The notes under the pieces were generated by a model. That model searched no databases. It was not told the DNA's origin and worked only from the letters and a program-made list of their open reading frames with translations. From JAEXOD01 sp963663265 (lineage in GTDB: Bacteria > Bacteroidota > Ignavibacteria > Ignavibacteriales > Melioribacteraceae), in assembly GCA_963663265.2 (NCBI GenBank), contig CAXXXM010000002.1:682001-746000 (forward strand): a stretch of DNA of 64,000 nucleotides, in the 5' to 3' direction. Position 1 is the stretch's first letter, and each line of letters begins with the position of its first letter. Below, piece by piece: positions 55,963 through 64,000 of this stretch. Both the position numbers and the translations under genes were made by a program.

Positions 55963-55992
55963 CAAAATAACATTACAATTTGTTTTTGTCAA
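55963..55992 (-). promoter_or_regulatory. trp operon promoter
   Basis: Minus strand: TTGACA (55987-55992) and TATTTTG (55963-55969), separated by 17 bases; equally TTG then 20 bases then TATTTTG. The distance to the leader ATG (55956) is short, so the mRNA would begin just before or very near it. That is tight, and a start a few bases inside the region is possible, so the exact -10 is not certain. Confidence 0.45.
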
Positions 55993-56008
55993 TATAAATT
56001 TTTAACAC

Positions 56009-57364
56009 TTACTTTTTATAACACAAAATTCTTAGCCAATTTGGATATAAGTTTTTTATATATAATGTTTTACCATCAGTAAATATTTTTTCATAATTAT
56101 TTAGTAAATCAACAAATTCAGTTTTATTCCCAAACTCGTGTTCAATCTTCAGCTCAACACTTCTATCCGCAGAATTTACTAATATTACAACTATCTCCTT
56201 TTCATCCTCTCTAATAAATCCTATTTGCTGGTGGGTTAAATAAATTTGCAAATAACTTCCATTTCTTAGAGCACTACTATTTTTTCTTATGTTAATCAAC
56301 TTCTTTATGGCTTTAAATATTTCCTCATCTTTTGTTTGTTGAATAATTCCACTTAACGATGGGCGTAAATCATTATCGCTTTTATTGCTTTTTTCACCAT
56401 TAATACCATACTCGCTGCCATAATAAATTGATGGGATACCGGGCATGGTAAATAAAAGCCCATAAACCGTATAAATATCTGTATACTTTTTTAATATACT
56501 CCCTATTCTATTCACATCATGATTATCAACAAAATTATACAATGGTAATCCGTTATAAATTCCGTTCCATGCAAATTGTCTATTCAAAGAATATGCTATT
56601 TCAAAAAAATTAATATCGTTATGTGAAGAGTACAATCCTTTGTAACACTCGTAATTAGTTACTGAATCCATTCCTCCCATATTAATAAAGGTTCTGTAAT
56701 CTCCGGGCACAACTTCTCCCACAATAAAAAAGTCCCTTTTTAGTCCCTTTGTAAGTAATGATAGCTCATTTAAAAAGTTAAGATTCATACAATCGGCAGC
56801 ATCAATACGCAAACCATCAATATTAAAATATTCAATCCACATTTTAGCTGCATTAAACAAGTGTTCTTTTACATTTGGATTTTCCAAATTTAGTTTGACC
56901 AAATCATAATAATTATGCCATCCTTGATAACTCAAATTATCACCATAACAATTATTAGAATTGAAGTTCAATCCCACAAACCAATCCTTATATTTTGAAT
57001 TTTCTCTATTTCTTAAAACATCTTGAAAAGCCCAAAAATCACGCCCAACATGATTAAACACGGTATCAACAATTACTTTAATCCCCTTTTTATGATATTC
57101 TTCAACTAATATTTTAAACTGTTCATTATTTCCTAATCGCCTATCAATGTAATAATAATCAATAGTATCATATCCATGCAAGGTTGACTCAAAAACAGGT
57201 CCAATATAAACGGCATTACACCCCATCAATTCAACGTGAGCTGCATATTCAGTAATTTGGTTAAGCCTATTATTACCATATTCTTGATAATTATTTTTAT
57301 ATAAGGCATCACAAAATCCCAAAGGATAAATATGGTAAAAAATTAAATCATTATAAGAATTCAT
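56009..57364 (-). CDS. GH13 alpha-amylase-family glycosidase
   Basis: 451 residues, no signal peptide, so cytoplasmic. Conserved regions: DTVFNHVGRDF (region I), GLRIDAADCM (region II, nucleophile Asp), FFIVGEVVPGDY (acid/base Glu) and FVDNHDVNRI (region IV Asp). A beta-sandwich C-domain ends the protein. Likely a maltodextrin or cyclomaltodextrin-type hydrolase. SD AGGAG (57370-57374) 5 bases before ATG. It follows the TetR gene by 47 bases, with an operator-like box at 57377-57394. Confidence 0.92.
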   Translation of the reverse strand: MNSYNDLIFYHIYPLGFCDALYKNNYQEYGNNRLNQITEYAAHVELMGCNAVYIGPVFESTLHGYDTIDYYYIDRRLGNNEQFKILVEEYHKKGIKVIVDTVFNHVGRDFWAFQDVLRNRENSKYKDWFVGLNFNSNNCYGDNLSYQGWHNYYDLVKLNLENPNVKEHLFNAAKMWIEYFNIDGLRIDAADCMNLNFLNELSLLTKGLKRDFFIVGEVVPGDYRTFINMGGMDSVTNYECYKGLYSSHNDINFFEIAYSLNRQFAWNGIYNGLPLYNFVDNHDVNRIGSILKKYTDIYTVYGLLFTMPGIPSIYYGSEYGINGEKSNKSDNDLRPSLSGIIQQTKDEEIFKAIKKLINIRKNSSALRNGSYLQIYLTHQQIGFIREDEKEIVVILVNSADRSVELKIEHEFGNKTEFVDLLNNYEKIFTDGKTLYIKNLYPNWLRILCYKK

Positions 57365-57376
57365 ATCTTCTCCTAT

Positions 57377-57394
57377 ACATACCGTTAGGTATAT
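57377..57394. promoter_or_regulatory. Operator-like box ahead of the amylase gene
   Basis: ACATACCGTTAGGTATAT, matching the tetR-upstream box (58005-58022) at 16 of 18 positions. It lies within the tetR-amylase gap, next to the amylase SD. Confidence 0.65.
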
Positions 57395-57411
57395 AAAAAT
57401 TATAAAAAATT

Positions 57412-57981
57412 TTATTTTTTGATTATTCCAAATAAAAATTGATTAACAGCATCTTTTTCTGCTTGATCATCTAAAGCAAGCAAACCACTCAAGTATAATG
57501 AAATATAATTATTAATAATTCCAATAAAAGTAAAAGCATATTTAGCACAAACCCTGCGGTTTAATGTTAATCCAAATTCTTTATGAAAAACACTTTCCAC
57601 AACTCCAAAAATTATACTATTAAAGTGAAGTACGGTTTTATGAGTTTCATTTTCGGGAGGTGAAAAAAACAAATTTAGTTGAAATCTGTAAAATAAACTG
57701 TGACTTTTTCCATATTCAAAAAAAGAATGAGCAATAATTGCTAAATTATACTCCAAAGATTTGTCTAAATTAATTTTCCCCTTCAAGTCCTTAATTAAAA
57801 CAGTAAAATTTTCTTCTAAAATAGCATCTAATAAACCTTTCTTGTTCCCAAAATAATAATATAAAGTAGGTTTGGTTACTTTGGCATGGTCAACTATTTT
57901 TTGCACACCAACAGATTCATATCCTTTAAGTGCAAACAAATTTAGTGCAATATTTATTATATTTTGTCGGTTTTCATGCAT
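57412..57981 (-). CDS. TetR/AcrR-family regulator
   Basis: 189 residues. HTH: RQNIINIALNLFALKGYESVGVQKIVDHAKVTKPTLYYYFGNKKGLL (about 5-53), then the helical ligand domain. It lies upstream of the amylase gene. Two matching operator-like boxes flank it, so it should repress itself and the amylase. The ligand is unknown, perhaps a sugar. Confidence 0.93.
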   Translation of the reverse strand: MHENRQNIINIALNLFALKGYESVGVQKIVDHAKVTKPTLYYYFGNKKGLLDAILEENFTVLIKDLKGKINLDKSLEYNLAIIAHSFFEYGKSHSLFYRFQLNLFFSPPENETHKTVLHFNSIIFGVVESVFHKEFGLTLNRRVCAKYAFTFIGIINNYISLYLSGLLALDDQAEKDAVNQFLFGIIKK

Positions 57982-58001
57982 AGAAATTTAAATCATTTTC
58001 C

Positions 58002-58032
58002 ATAATATACCGTTCGGTATATAAAAAATCAA
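58002..58032 (-). promoter_or_regulatory. tetR promoter with embedded operator
   Basis: Minus strand TTG (58030-58032), 20 bases, TATATTAT (58002-58009). The spacer and -7 element hold the perfect palindrome ATATACCGTTCGGTATAT (58005-58022). Confidence 0.6.
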
Positions 58033-58150
58033 GTTTTTTACCTAAAAAAATTAAATAATTTATTGTTAACATAAATTTAATTTGCTTAAAAACAGTTAAC
58101 ACCTTATATTTTGAGCCAATAAAATATTTTTTCCTTATTAATTTAGTATT

Positions 58151-58600
58151 ATGACATTAGATAACTTAGATATTAAAATTTTGAATATTCTTCAAGAAAA
58201 CGGAAGAACAAAAAGAAGTGTAATTGCCGAGAAGGTTGGTTTATCACTTCCATCATTAAGCGATAGAATGAAAAAATTAGAAGATAATGGAGTAATTACA
58301 GGTTATTATGCTAAATTAAACAAAAAATTGTTTAATTATGACATAATGGCGTTTATTTCCATTATTATGGATTCTTCAAAAAATTACCCTCAATTGGCGG
58401 AAAACATTACAGACACTCCCGAAATATTGGAATGTTATTCAATTCTCGGAGATGGCTCTCACATGTTAAAAGCATTAGTTAAGGATACTCAATCGCTTGA
58501 AATGTTACTTAGCAAAATACAATCATGGCCCGGTGTTAACAGAACTGTAACATCGTTTGTGCTTTCAACCATAAAAGAGTCAACAAAAATAAATTTATAA
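58151..58600 (+). CDS. Lrp/AsnC-family regulator
   Basis: 149 residues. HTH LDIKILNILQENGRTKRSVIAEKVGLSLPSLSDRMKKLEDNGVITGYYAKL (about 5-55), then the RAM ligand domain. Fourteen bases before the glutamine synthetase gene, so control of glutamine or amino-acid metabolism is likely. Confidence 0.95.
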   Translation: MTLDNLDIKILNILQENGRTKRSVIAEKVGLSLPSLSDRMKKLEDNGVITGYYAKLNKKLFNYDIMAFISIIMDSSKNYPQLAENITDTPEILECYSILGDGSHMLKALVKDTQSLEMLLSKIQSWPGVNRTVTSFVLSTIKESTKINL

Positions 58601-58614
58601 ATGGAGTAATTAAA

Positions 58615-60047
58615 ATGCCAAAAACAAAATCAAATACACAAAAAGTAATTGATTACATCAAAGATAATGATATCAAGTTTGTAGATTTTAAATTCATGGA
58701 TTTCCCCGGTCAGTGGCAACATTTAACAATCCCTGCTGCTGAATTTAATATAAATTCATTTGATAATGGAATTGGATTTGATGGTTCTTCAATGAGGGGC
58801 TGGAAAGCAATTAACGAAAGCGACATGTTGATTATGCCCGACCCGGAAACAATGATACGCGATCCTTTTATTGAAGCCGCAACTATTAGTATGGTATGCG
58901 ATGTTTATGAACCATCTACAAAAGAAAAGTACTCACGCTGCCCAAGAAATATTGCTCAAAAAGCAGAGGCTTATTTAAAATCAACCGGCTTAGCTGATAC
59001 TGCATTTTTTGGACCTGAAGCAGAGTTTTTTGTTTTTGATGATGTTAGATTTGACACAACTCCTAACAGTCAGTTTTATTTTTTGGATTCTGACGAAGGA
59101 CGTTGGAATACCGGAAGAGACGAAAACCCAAACTTAGGCTACAAACCACGCTTTAAAGAAGGTTATTTCCCTGTTCCTCCTACAGATTCGTTAATGGATT
59201 TAAGAAATGAAATGTGCTTGCGTTTAATGGATATTGGTATTCCTGTTGAAGCACAACATCACGAGGTTGCAAGTGGTGGTCAATGCGAAAATTGATTTAA
59301 GATACGCTCCTATTATTAAAGCTGCAGACCAATTATTGTTATTCAAATATATTGTTAAAAATACAGCTCGTTTGTACAACAAAAGCGTGACTTACCATGC
59401 CCAAAACCAATTATTGGTGATAATGGGAGCGGTATGCACGTACATGTAAGTTTATGGAAAAAAGGAGAACCATTATTTTATGGTAATGGTTATGCAGGAT
59501 TAAGCGAAATGGCTTTATATTTTATAGGCGGCCTTATTAAAACATGCCCCTGCTTTATTAGCACTCACTAATCCAACAACCAACTCATACAAGCGTTTAG
59601 TTCCCGGTTACGAAGCTCCTGTAAACTTAGCATACTCACAAAGAAACAGAAGTGCGTCAATCCGTATTCCTATGTATTCCAATTCTCCAAAAGCTAAACG
59701 TGTTGAATTCCGTTGCCCCGATGCTTCATCAAATCCTTACTTAGCTTTCTCCGCTATTTTAATGGCTGGTATTGATGGAGTGTTAAATCGTATCGACCCA
59801 GGTGAATCCATTGGAAAAGGATATTTATGATATGTCTCCAGAGGAATTAAAGAATGTTCCTTCAACTCCTGAATCACTAAGTGCTGCATTAAAAGCATTG
59901 GCTGAAGATCACGAATTTTTATTAAAAGGAGATGTATTTACTGAAGATGTTATTAATACTTGGATTAATTATAAAATTGAAAAAGAGATTAAACCAATGT
60001 CTTTATTACCTCATCCTTATGAATTTGCTTTGTACTATGATATATAA
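58615..60047 (+). pseudogene. glnA: Glutamine synthetase type I, disrupted by five one-base insertions
   Basis: The first 225 residues are intact (FMDFPGQWQHLTIP, DGSSMRGW, FGPEAEFFVF, QHHEVASGGQCE). Then extra single bases occur at AAAA 59288-59291, CC 59395-59396, AAAA 59403-59406, AAAA 59539-59542 and GG 59813-59814. Removing them gives a 475-residue GSI with GDNGSGMHVHVSLW, NPTTNSYKRL, NRSASIRIP and the Tyr motif EKDIYDMSPEE (possible adenylylation site). All insertions enlarge a short homopolymer, which fits sequencing error rather than decay. Strong SD (GGAG) before ATG. Followed by a terminator. Confidence 0.92.
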
Positions 60048-60101
60048 TAGAAAATAAATTTTTGTTTGTTATAATACTACTCAACTCAAATACCTCAAAG
60101 G

Positions 60102-60133
60102 CTGCTAAGTAGATTTTTTGCTTAGCAGTTTTT
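60102..60133 (+). terminator. Terminator after glnA
   Basis: CTGCTAAG (60102-60109) and CTTAGCAG (60121-60128), then TTTTT. Confidence 0.9.
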
Positions 60134-60148
60134 GTTTTAAAACAAACC

Positions 60149-60793
60149 TTATAAAATCGCTTTCAACTCACTCAAATCATCAATCATATAATCGGGATTA
60201 TGCAATTTTAATTCCTCAACCGTTCTATATCCATATGTAACGGCACATGTTGCCGCTCCAGCATTTTTCCCACATAAAACATCCATTTCAGAATCACCAA
60301 CCATAATAATTTCGTCTATCTTAAGTTGCAGCTTGTCTGCAATATAAAACAAAGGCTGTGGAGAAGGTTTTATTTCTATTTCCGGTTTTCTCCCTAATAT
60401 AACACTAAAATACTTTTCTATTTCAAAGTGATTTGATATTAGCTCAGCTTGCTCTTGCGATTTTGTGGTAAGCAAACTTATTTTATAATTATTGTAGTAT
60501 AGATATTTTAAAGTGTCAAGCAAATTTGGATAAGGCTCTGAATAGTCAATAAACTTAAAATAATTTGTTTTATACACTTTTATAAAATGTTCAACATCTT
60601 TCACTTTAATATTCATCTGGTCAAATATATCTTGGAAGTGTAACCCAATTTTTGTGTAAAAAACTTGTTCATCAATTTCTACTGGTTGATTCAAATCTTC
60701 AAAAGTTTTTACAGTAGCATAATAAATATTTTTATGAGAACTAAATAATGTACCATCTAAGTCAAAAACAACGCATTTAATATTATTTACCAA
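60149..60793 (-). CDS. HAD-family phosphatase (phosphoglycolate-phosphatase-like)
   Basis: 214 residues. HAD motif I VFDLDGTLFSS, motif II-like SLLTTKS, motif III region and motif IV IMVGDSEMDVLCGKNAG. A TTG start at 60793 is used because AGGAG (60802-60806) lies 8 bases upstream and no in-frame ATG precedes the catalytic motif. The start overlaps the methyltransferase end by 11 bases. Confidence 0.88.
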   Translation of the reverse strand: MVNNIKCVVFDLDGTLFSSHKNIYYATVKTFEDLNQPVEIDEQVFYTKIGLHFQDIFDQMNIKVKDVEHFIKVYKTNYFKFIDYSEPYPNLLDTLKYLYYNNYKISLLTTKSQEQAELISNHFEIEKYFSVILGRKPEIEIKPSPQPLFYIADKLQLKIDEIIMVGDSEMDVLCGKNAGAATCAVTYGYRTVEELKLHNPDYMIDDLSELKAIL

Positions 60794-61554
60794 ATGATTT
60801 TCTCCTGGAAATTTCGCTGATAATTACTGCGGAAGCCGATGCAACGTTTAATGATTCTGCTGAACCAAATTTTGGGATATTAAGTTTTTTGTCAACTGCT
60901 TTTAATACATCCTTTGCCGGACCATTTGCCTCGTTGCTAAAAATAATAAATGATTTATCAGGAAAATTAAACTCGTACAAATTTTCCCCTTCTAAATCAG
61001 TAGAAAAACAAGTATATCCTTCGTTCTGCAAATATTTTATATGGTCAATAAATCTTATTTCCTCATAAAAATTTACATGAAAAATAGACCCCCATACTGC
61101 TGCGGATAGTTTTAGGATTATAAATTTCAGCACAACCCATGCTTAAATAAACTTCTTTAATACCAAACCAATCACAGTTTCTTATAATGGTACCAATATT
61201 TCCCGGATCGTTTATATTTTCAAGCCCAATTATAACAGATTCTGACTTAAAGTCTAAATCAACATTCTTTTTATCAAAAATTGCAAAAATGCCTTGTGGA
61301 GTATTTGTATCACTCAATCTATCAACATCTTCGTTAGCAATTCTTTCAATAATTGAACGCTTTTTAACAAACTCCATAAACTCTTTATTTTGCTTAAAGA
61401 ATTCATCGGTAACAATAACAATTTCAGGACTAAATTCACTATTCAACCCTTCTTGAACAAGTTTTTTCCCTTCAACAATAAACTTTCCTTCTTGAACTCT
61501 ATATTTTTTATGGAGTAAAGAAGAATAGTATTTCACTAACCTATTTGATAACAT
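60783..61554 (-). pseudogene. SpoU/TrmH-family RNA methyltransferase, one-base frameshift
   Basis: The N-part (from ATG 61554) has the substrate-binding domain and the knotted-fold opening IIGLENINDPGNIGTIIRNCDWFG. It shifts at a CCCCC run (61089-61093) within a MGSIFHVNFYEE segment. Removing one C joins it to FSTDLEGENLYEF, FSNEANGPAKDVL and FGSAESLNVASASAVIISEI, the C-terminal SPOUT motifs, giving about 256 residues. Likely a 2'-O-methyltransferase for rRNA or tRNA. Sequencing error is likely since both halves are otherwise complete. Confidence 0.87.
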
Positions 61555-61647
61555 AACAATTTTGAAATTAAATATCTAAAGATAAACAAAATATTAAAAG
61601 TTATCACCTAAATTATAAACAGGACACACTATCCCCTTTAATAATAC

Positions 61648-61678
61648 TTGACAGTCCGTTTATTTTGTATTAATTTTG
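61648..61678 (+). promoter_or_regulatory. Promoter of the structured leader
   Basis: TTGACA (61648-61653) and TAATTTTG (61671-61678), with 20 bases from TTG to TA. It matches both the TTGACA box and the TAnnTTTG element. Confidence 0.65.
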
Positions 61679-61684
61679 TTATAG

Positions 61685-61853
61685 AAAAAGACAATTACTT
61701 CCGTTCTGAAGCAAATAACTGTATCAGAAGGGAAAACAAATAAAAGTTTTACAAAATCCTGTGATAAAGGAATAATCTAATATCAAGGGATGGAGTTAGA
61801 GTTTAATGGAAAATCTCCGTTCTTTGGTATTTAAAAAAGACGGAGATTTTTTT
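61685..61853 (+). promoter_or_regulatory. Structured 5' leader, riboswitch-like, class unknown
   Basis: About 170 bases between the promoter and ATG 61854. Hairpin 1 (61699-61734): TTCC and TTCTGA with TCAGAA and GGAA, one G-G mismatch, 14-base loop. AAAAC/GTTTT (61733-61750) and TCCT/AGGA (61757-61771) follow. The last stem (61810-61820 with 61840-61850, AAAATCTCCGT and ACGGAGATTTT) is followed by seven T, and its 3' arm contains GGAG, the SD for ATG 61854. It could therefore end transcription and hide the ribosome site together. I could not match it to a known class. Confidence 0.6.
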
Positions 61854-62102
61854 ATGGACTCAAAATACCACACACTTACCATATCAATTTACGACAGAGA
61901 CTTATCATACAAACTTGTTGGTGAATTATTGCACCAATATGCCGAAAAAATTGTTTTAAGAACCGGATACCCTATTCCCGATACAAATGCTTCTATAATC
62001 TTTGTTATTCTTATAATGACAACAGATGAAATTGGTGCTTTAAGTGGGAAATTAGGACAAATAAAATCTGTAAAAGTTAAAGCGACAACGTTAAATTTAT
62101 AA
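61854..62102 (+). CDS. TM1266-like small regulator (ACT-fold)
   Basis: 82 residues from ATG 61854. The frame is open to 61806, but those 16 codons lie in the leader hairpin and there is no SD there. Sequence YHTLTISIYDRDLSYKLVGELLHQYAEKIVLRTGYPI and IIFVILIMTTDEIGALSGKLGQIKSVKVKATTL matches the small ACT-like family named after Thermotoga TM1266, described as a putative iron-only hydrogenase regulator. No hydrogenase genes are in the window. The TonB receptor gene begins 17 bases later. Confidence 0.82.
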   Translation: MDSKYHTLTISIYDRDLSYKLVGELLHQYAEKIVLRTGYPIPDTNASIIFVILIMTTDEIGALSGKLGQIKSVKVKATTLNL

Positions 62103-62119
62103 ATATAAATGAGGAATAT

Positions 62120-64000
62120 ATGAAATACACAAAACTACTATTAGTCATATTAATATTAAGCACAAGCTTAATTATTGGACAGCATGCATCCATAAAAGGA
62201 AAAGTTGTAAACAGTAAAACATCTGAAGTTGTTGCTAATGTTAACGTAATAGTTTCAACAACTAAATACAGCACAAGCACAGATAAAGATGGTTCTTTTA
62301 ATATTTCATCAATTAATGATGGAATTTATACAATTACATTTTCAAATGTTGGTTTTTCAACGGTTTTGGAACAAGTTGAAATAACAGGCAAAGATATAGA
62401 TTTGGGGATTATTAAACTTGAACCAACTCCAATCCACCTTGGCGAAATAACTGTTTCAAGTACAAAATTTGATAAACAACTTAGAGATGTTTCAATACCC
62501 TTGATAGCTTTAACAAATGAGGAATTTAAGTTTAAGCCTTCAACAACTTTAGTGGATTTATTAAAAAATGAACCGGGTATAAATTTAGGAAGAGACGGAA
62601 TCTGGGGAACAAGAATAAATATAAGAGGATTTAGCAAAGAAGCAGTTGTTACCTTAATTGATGGAAACCGAGTAGAAACAGCAAATAATGTAGCAGCTTC
62701 ATTTTCATTAATTGATCCAGCAACAATTGAACGTATTGAAGTAATTAAAGGCTCGGCATCCTCTCTTTATGGTACAGGAGCTGTTGGTGGTGTAGTAAAT
62801 ATTATTACAAACAAAAACTTGTTTTCCGGTAATTCATATTTTAGTGGTTCATATTCAAGCAGTTATAGCTCAGTTAATAAAGGAGTTTCTAACAGTATAG
62901 TATTAAATGCGGGTGCCCAAAACTGGTTTGCAAAAGTTTCCGGTACTATTAGAAATGCACAAAACACAGACACACCGGAAGGAGAAATATTAAATAGTCA
63001 ATTCCATGATAATTCAATTTTTGCTACAGTTGGGTATAGACCTTTTGAAAATCACGAGTTTATTGCCAACTATCAAATATTTAAAGCTGAAGATGTTGGA
63101 ATTCCCGGAGGAGCAGCTTTTCCTACTAATGCTTCTGCTCGTTACCCTGACGAAAAAAGAGAATTATACAGTTTAGAATACAAAGCTTATAATTTATTCC
63201 CAAATTTAGCAACATTAAATTTTAAAGTTTTCCATCAATTAATCAATAGAAATGTTGAATTAAAACCAAACGCTGTTACAATAAATAAACCTTCTGCCGA
63301 CCACACTACAAATGGTGTACAGTTACAAACAAGCTGGGTATTTGGCTCTAATAATTTAATTGTTGGTATTGATGCTTGGCAGCGTGAATATGATGGAATA
63401 AGAGAGAGAATCAACTTAACAGCAAAAAAAACTATTATCGATAAACCTATTCCTAATTCAAAATACAGAAGTATTGGTTTGTTTGCTCAAGACGAATTTT
63501 CTCTTTTAGATAAAAAATTGAATTTTACACTTGGAGGACGTATTGACCAAATTAATGTAAAAAACGATGAGGTTAAAAATCCGATAGCAATTATTTCTAA
63601 TGGTATTGTTAATAACAATCCTCCTACAACACCCGGTGGTTCTTTTGCTGAAAGTGACAATTCCGATATATCATGGAGTGCAAACTTAGGTACCATTTAT
63701 AAATTAACAAAATCTCTTGATTTTACGTTAAACATTGCTCGTTCATTCCGTGCCCCTGCTCTTGAAGAAAGATTTCAATACATCGATTTAGGTGGGGTTA
63801 TATATTTAGGTAATCCTGAATTAAAACCTGAAGATGGTTATTATTTTGATTTAGGAACACGTGTTTGGTTAAATAACTTATCATTTAAACTTAACTTATT
63901 TGTTAACTATATTAATAATTTTATTCTTGATGAACAAGTTGTTGCTGATAGTTTATTTATTAAGAACAATGTTAGTAAAGCACGTATATATGGATTTGAT
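62120..64000 (+). CDS. TonB-dependent outer-membrane receptor, N-terminal part (runs off window)
   Basis: 627 residues visible, no stop before 64000. Signal peptide (KLLLVILILSTSLIIGQ), CarboxypepD_reg-like domain (about 22-105: IKGKVVNSKTSEVVANVNVIV), plug (about 110-225: LLKNEPGINLGRDG, INIRGFSKEAVVTLIDGNRVE, IERIEVIKGSASSLYGTGAVGGVVNIIT), then barrel strands (FRAPALEERF). ATG 62120 follows GAGGA by 4 bases. It imports an unknown ligand, perhaps one sensed by the leader upstream. Confidence 0.95.
   Translation, partial: MKYTKLLLVILILSTSLIIGQHASIKGKVVNSKTSEVVANVNVIVSTTKYSTSTDKDGSFNISSINDGIYTITFSNVGFSTVLEQVEITGKDIDLGIIKLEPTPIHLGEITVSSTKFDKQLRDVSIPLIALTNEEFKFKPSTTLVDLLKNEPGINLGRDGIWGTRINIRGFSKEAVVTLIDGNRVETANNVAASFSLIDPATIERIEVIKGSASSLYGTGAVGGVVNIITNKNLFSGNSYFSGSYSSSYSSVNKGVSNSIVLNAGAQNWFAKVSGTIRNAQNTDTPEGEILNSQFHDNSIFATVGYRPFENHEFIANYQIFKAEDVGIPGGAAFPTNASARYPDEKRELYSLEYKAYNLFPNLATLNFKVFHQLINRNVELKPNAVTINKPSADHTTNGVQLQTSWVFGSNNLIVGIDAWQREYDGIRERINLTAKKTIIDKPIPNSKYRSIGLFAQDEFSLLDKKLNFTLGGRIDQINVKNDEVKNPIAIISNGIVNNNPPTTPGGSFAESDNSDISWSANLGTIYKLTKSLDFTLNIARSFRAPALEERFQYIDLGGVIYLGNPELKPEDGYYFDLGTRVWLNNLSFKLNLFVNYINNFILDEQVVADSLFIKNNVSKARIYGFD

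Noticed and set aside
61685..61805. TPP or cobalamin riboswitch before the TonB receptor
   Set aside because: TonB receptors often follow these, and AGGGAA and AACTGT words occur, but the conserved order (CTGAGA for TPP, GGGAA before the CGCAACTGT part for cobalamin) is not present.
61806..61853. Start of the TM1266-like gene at 61806
   Set aside because: Those codons form the leader hairpin with its T run, and no SD lies before 61806. ATG 61854 has GGAG at the right distance.
1..64000. tRNA, rRNA, insertion sequence or prophage genes
   Set aside because: Looked for cloverleaf-like stretches and transposase or phage structural genes; none was convincing. The tailspike-like gene at 36011 stands alone.

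Overview
The window is AT-rich and looks like a chromosome segment from the Bacteroidota/Chlorobiota side of the tree, most likely an Ignavibacteria-type organism. The evidence is three secreted proteins ending in a type IX secretion sorting domain of the YPNPFNPxTTI kind, a CarboxypepD_reg-type TonB receptor, and promoters resembling the Bacteroidota pattern (TTG, about 20 bases, TAnnTTTG). Taxonomy is inferred from protein style, not from a marker comparison.

Layout. (1) 1-172: C-terminus of a flagellin. (2) 670-2460: secreted beta-helix/FN3/T9SS protein, with a palindrome-rich upstream region. (3) 2984-11979, minus: tight operon dxr, rseP, uvrB, DUF4159, a DUF4175-like coiled-coil membrane protein, small secreted protein. 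(4) 12140-14977, minus: Cys-cluster protein, DMT transporter, nagA. (5) 14978-15634: repeat- and hairpin-dense spacer, then aspS. (6) 17865-31591, plus: type IV pilus-like locus with two unusual pilins, PilC, PilB, PilT, a PilM-PilN-like fusion, a PilO/PilP-like protein and a compact secretin. It runs through overlapping genes into a phosphorelay (receiver, hybrid kinase, receiver-DHp protein). A convergent NtrC-type regulator and kinase follow (31571-34229). (7) 34347-35501: outer-membrane-type protein and TetR regulator with an operator inside their promoter. (8) 36011-39587: beta-helix protein with an in-frame amber codon, then a YCF48/T9SS protein. (9) 39848-44097: ferredoxin, geranylgeranyl-reductase-like flavoprotein, PAS kinase and sigma54 activator. 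(10) 44361-46142: paralogue of the 670-2460 gene, flanked by the same palindromes. (11) 46632-48342: SDR oxidoreductase and a barrel-like protein. (12) 48339-55956, minus: complete trp operon with a DAHP synthase gene inside it, preceded by a leader peptide with four consecutive Trp codons and an attenuator. (13) 56009-57981: TetR and GH13 amylase with matching operators. (14) 58151-60047: Lrp regulator and glnA broken by five one-base insertions. (15) 60149-61554: HAD phosphatase and a frameshifted SpoU/TrmH methyltransferase. (16) 61648-64000: structured leader, TM1266-like small protein, TonB receptor running off the end.

The most interesting items are the pilus locus fused to its own phosphorelay, the trp attenuation leader, the unassigned riboswitch-like leader at 61685-61853, and the recurrent palindrome modules around the duplicated T9SS beta-helix genes. 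Frameshifts at 59288-61093 look like local sequence errors rather than gene decay.
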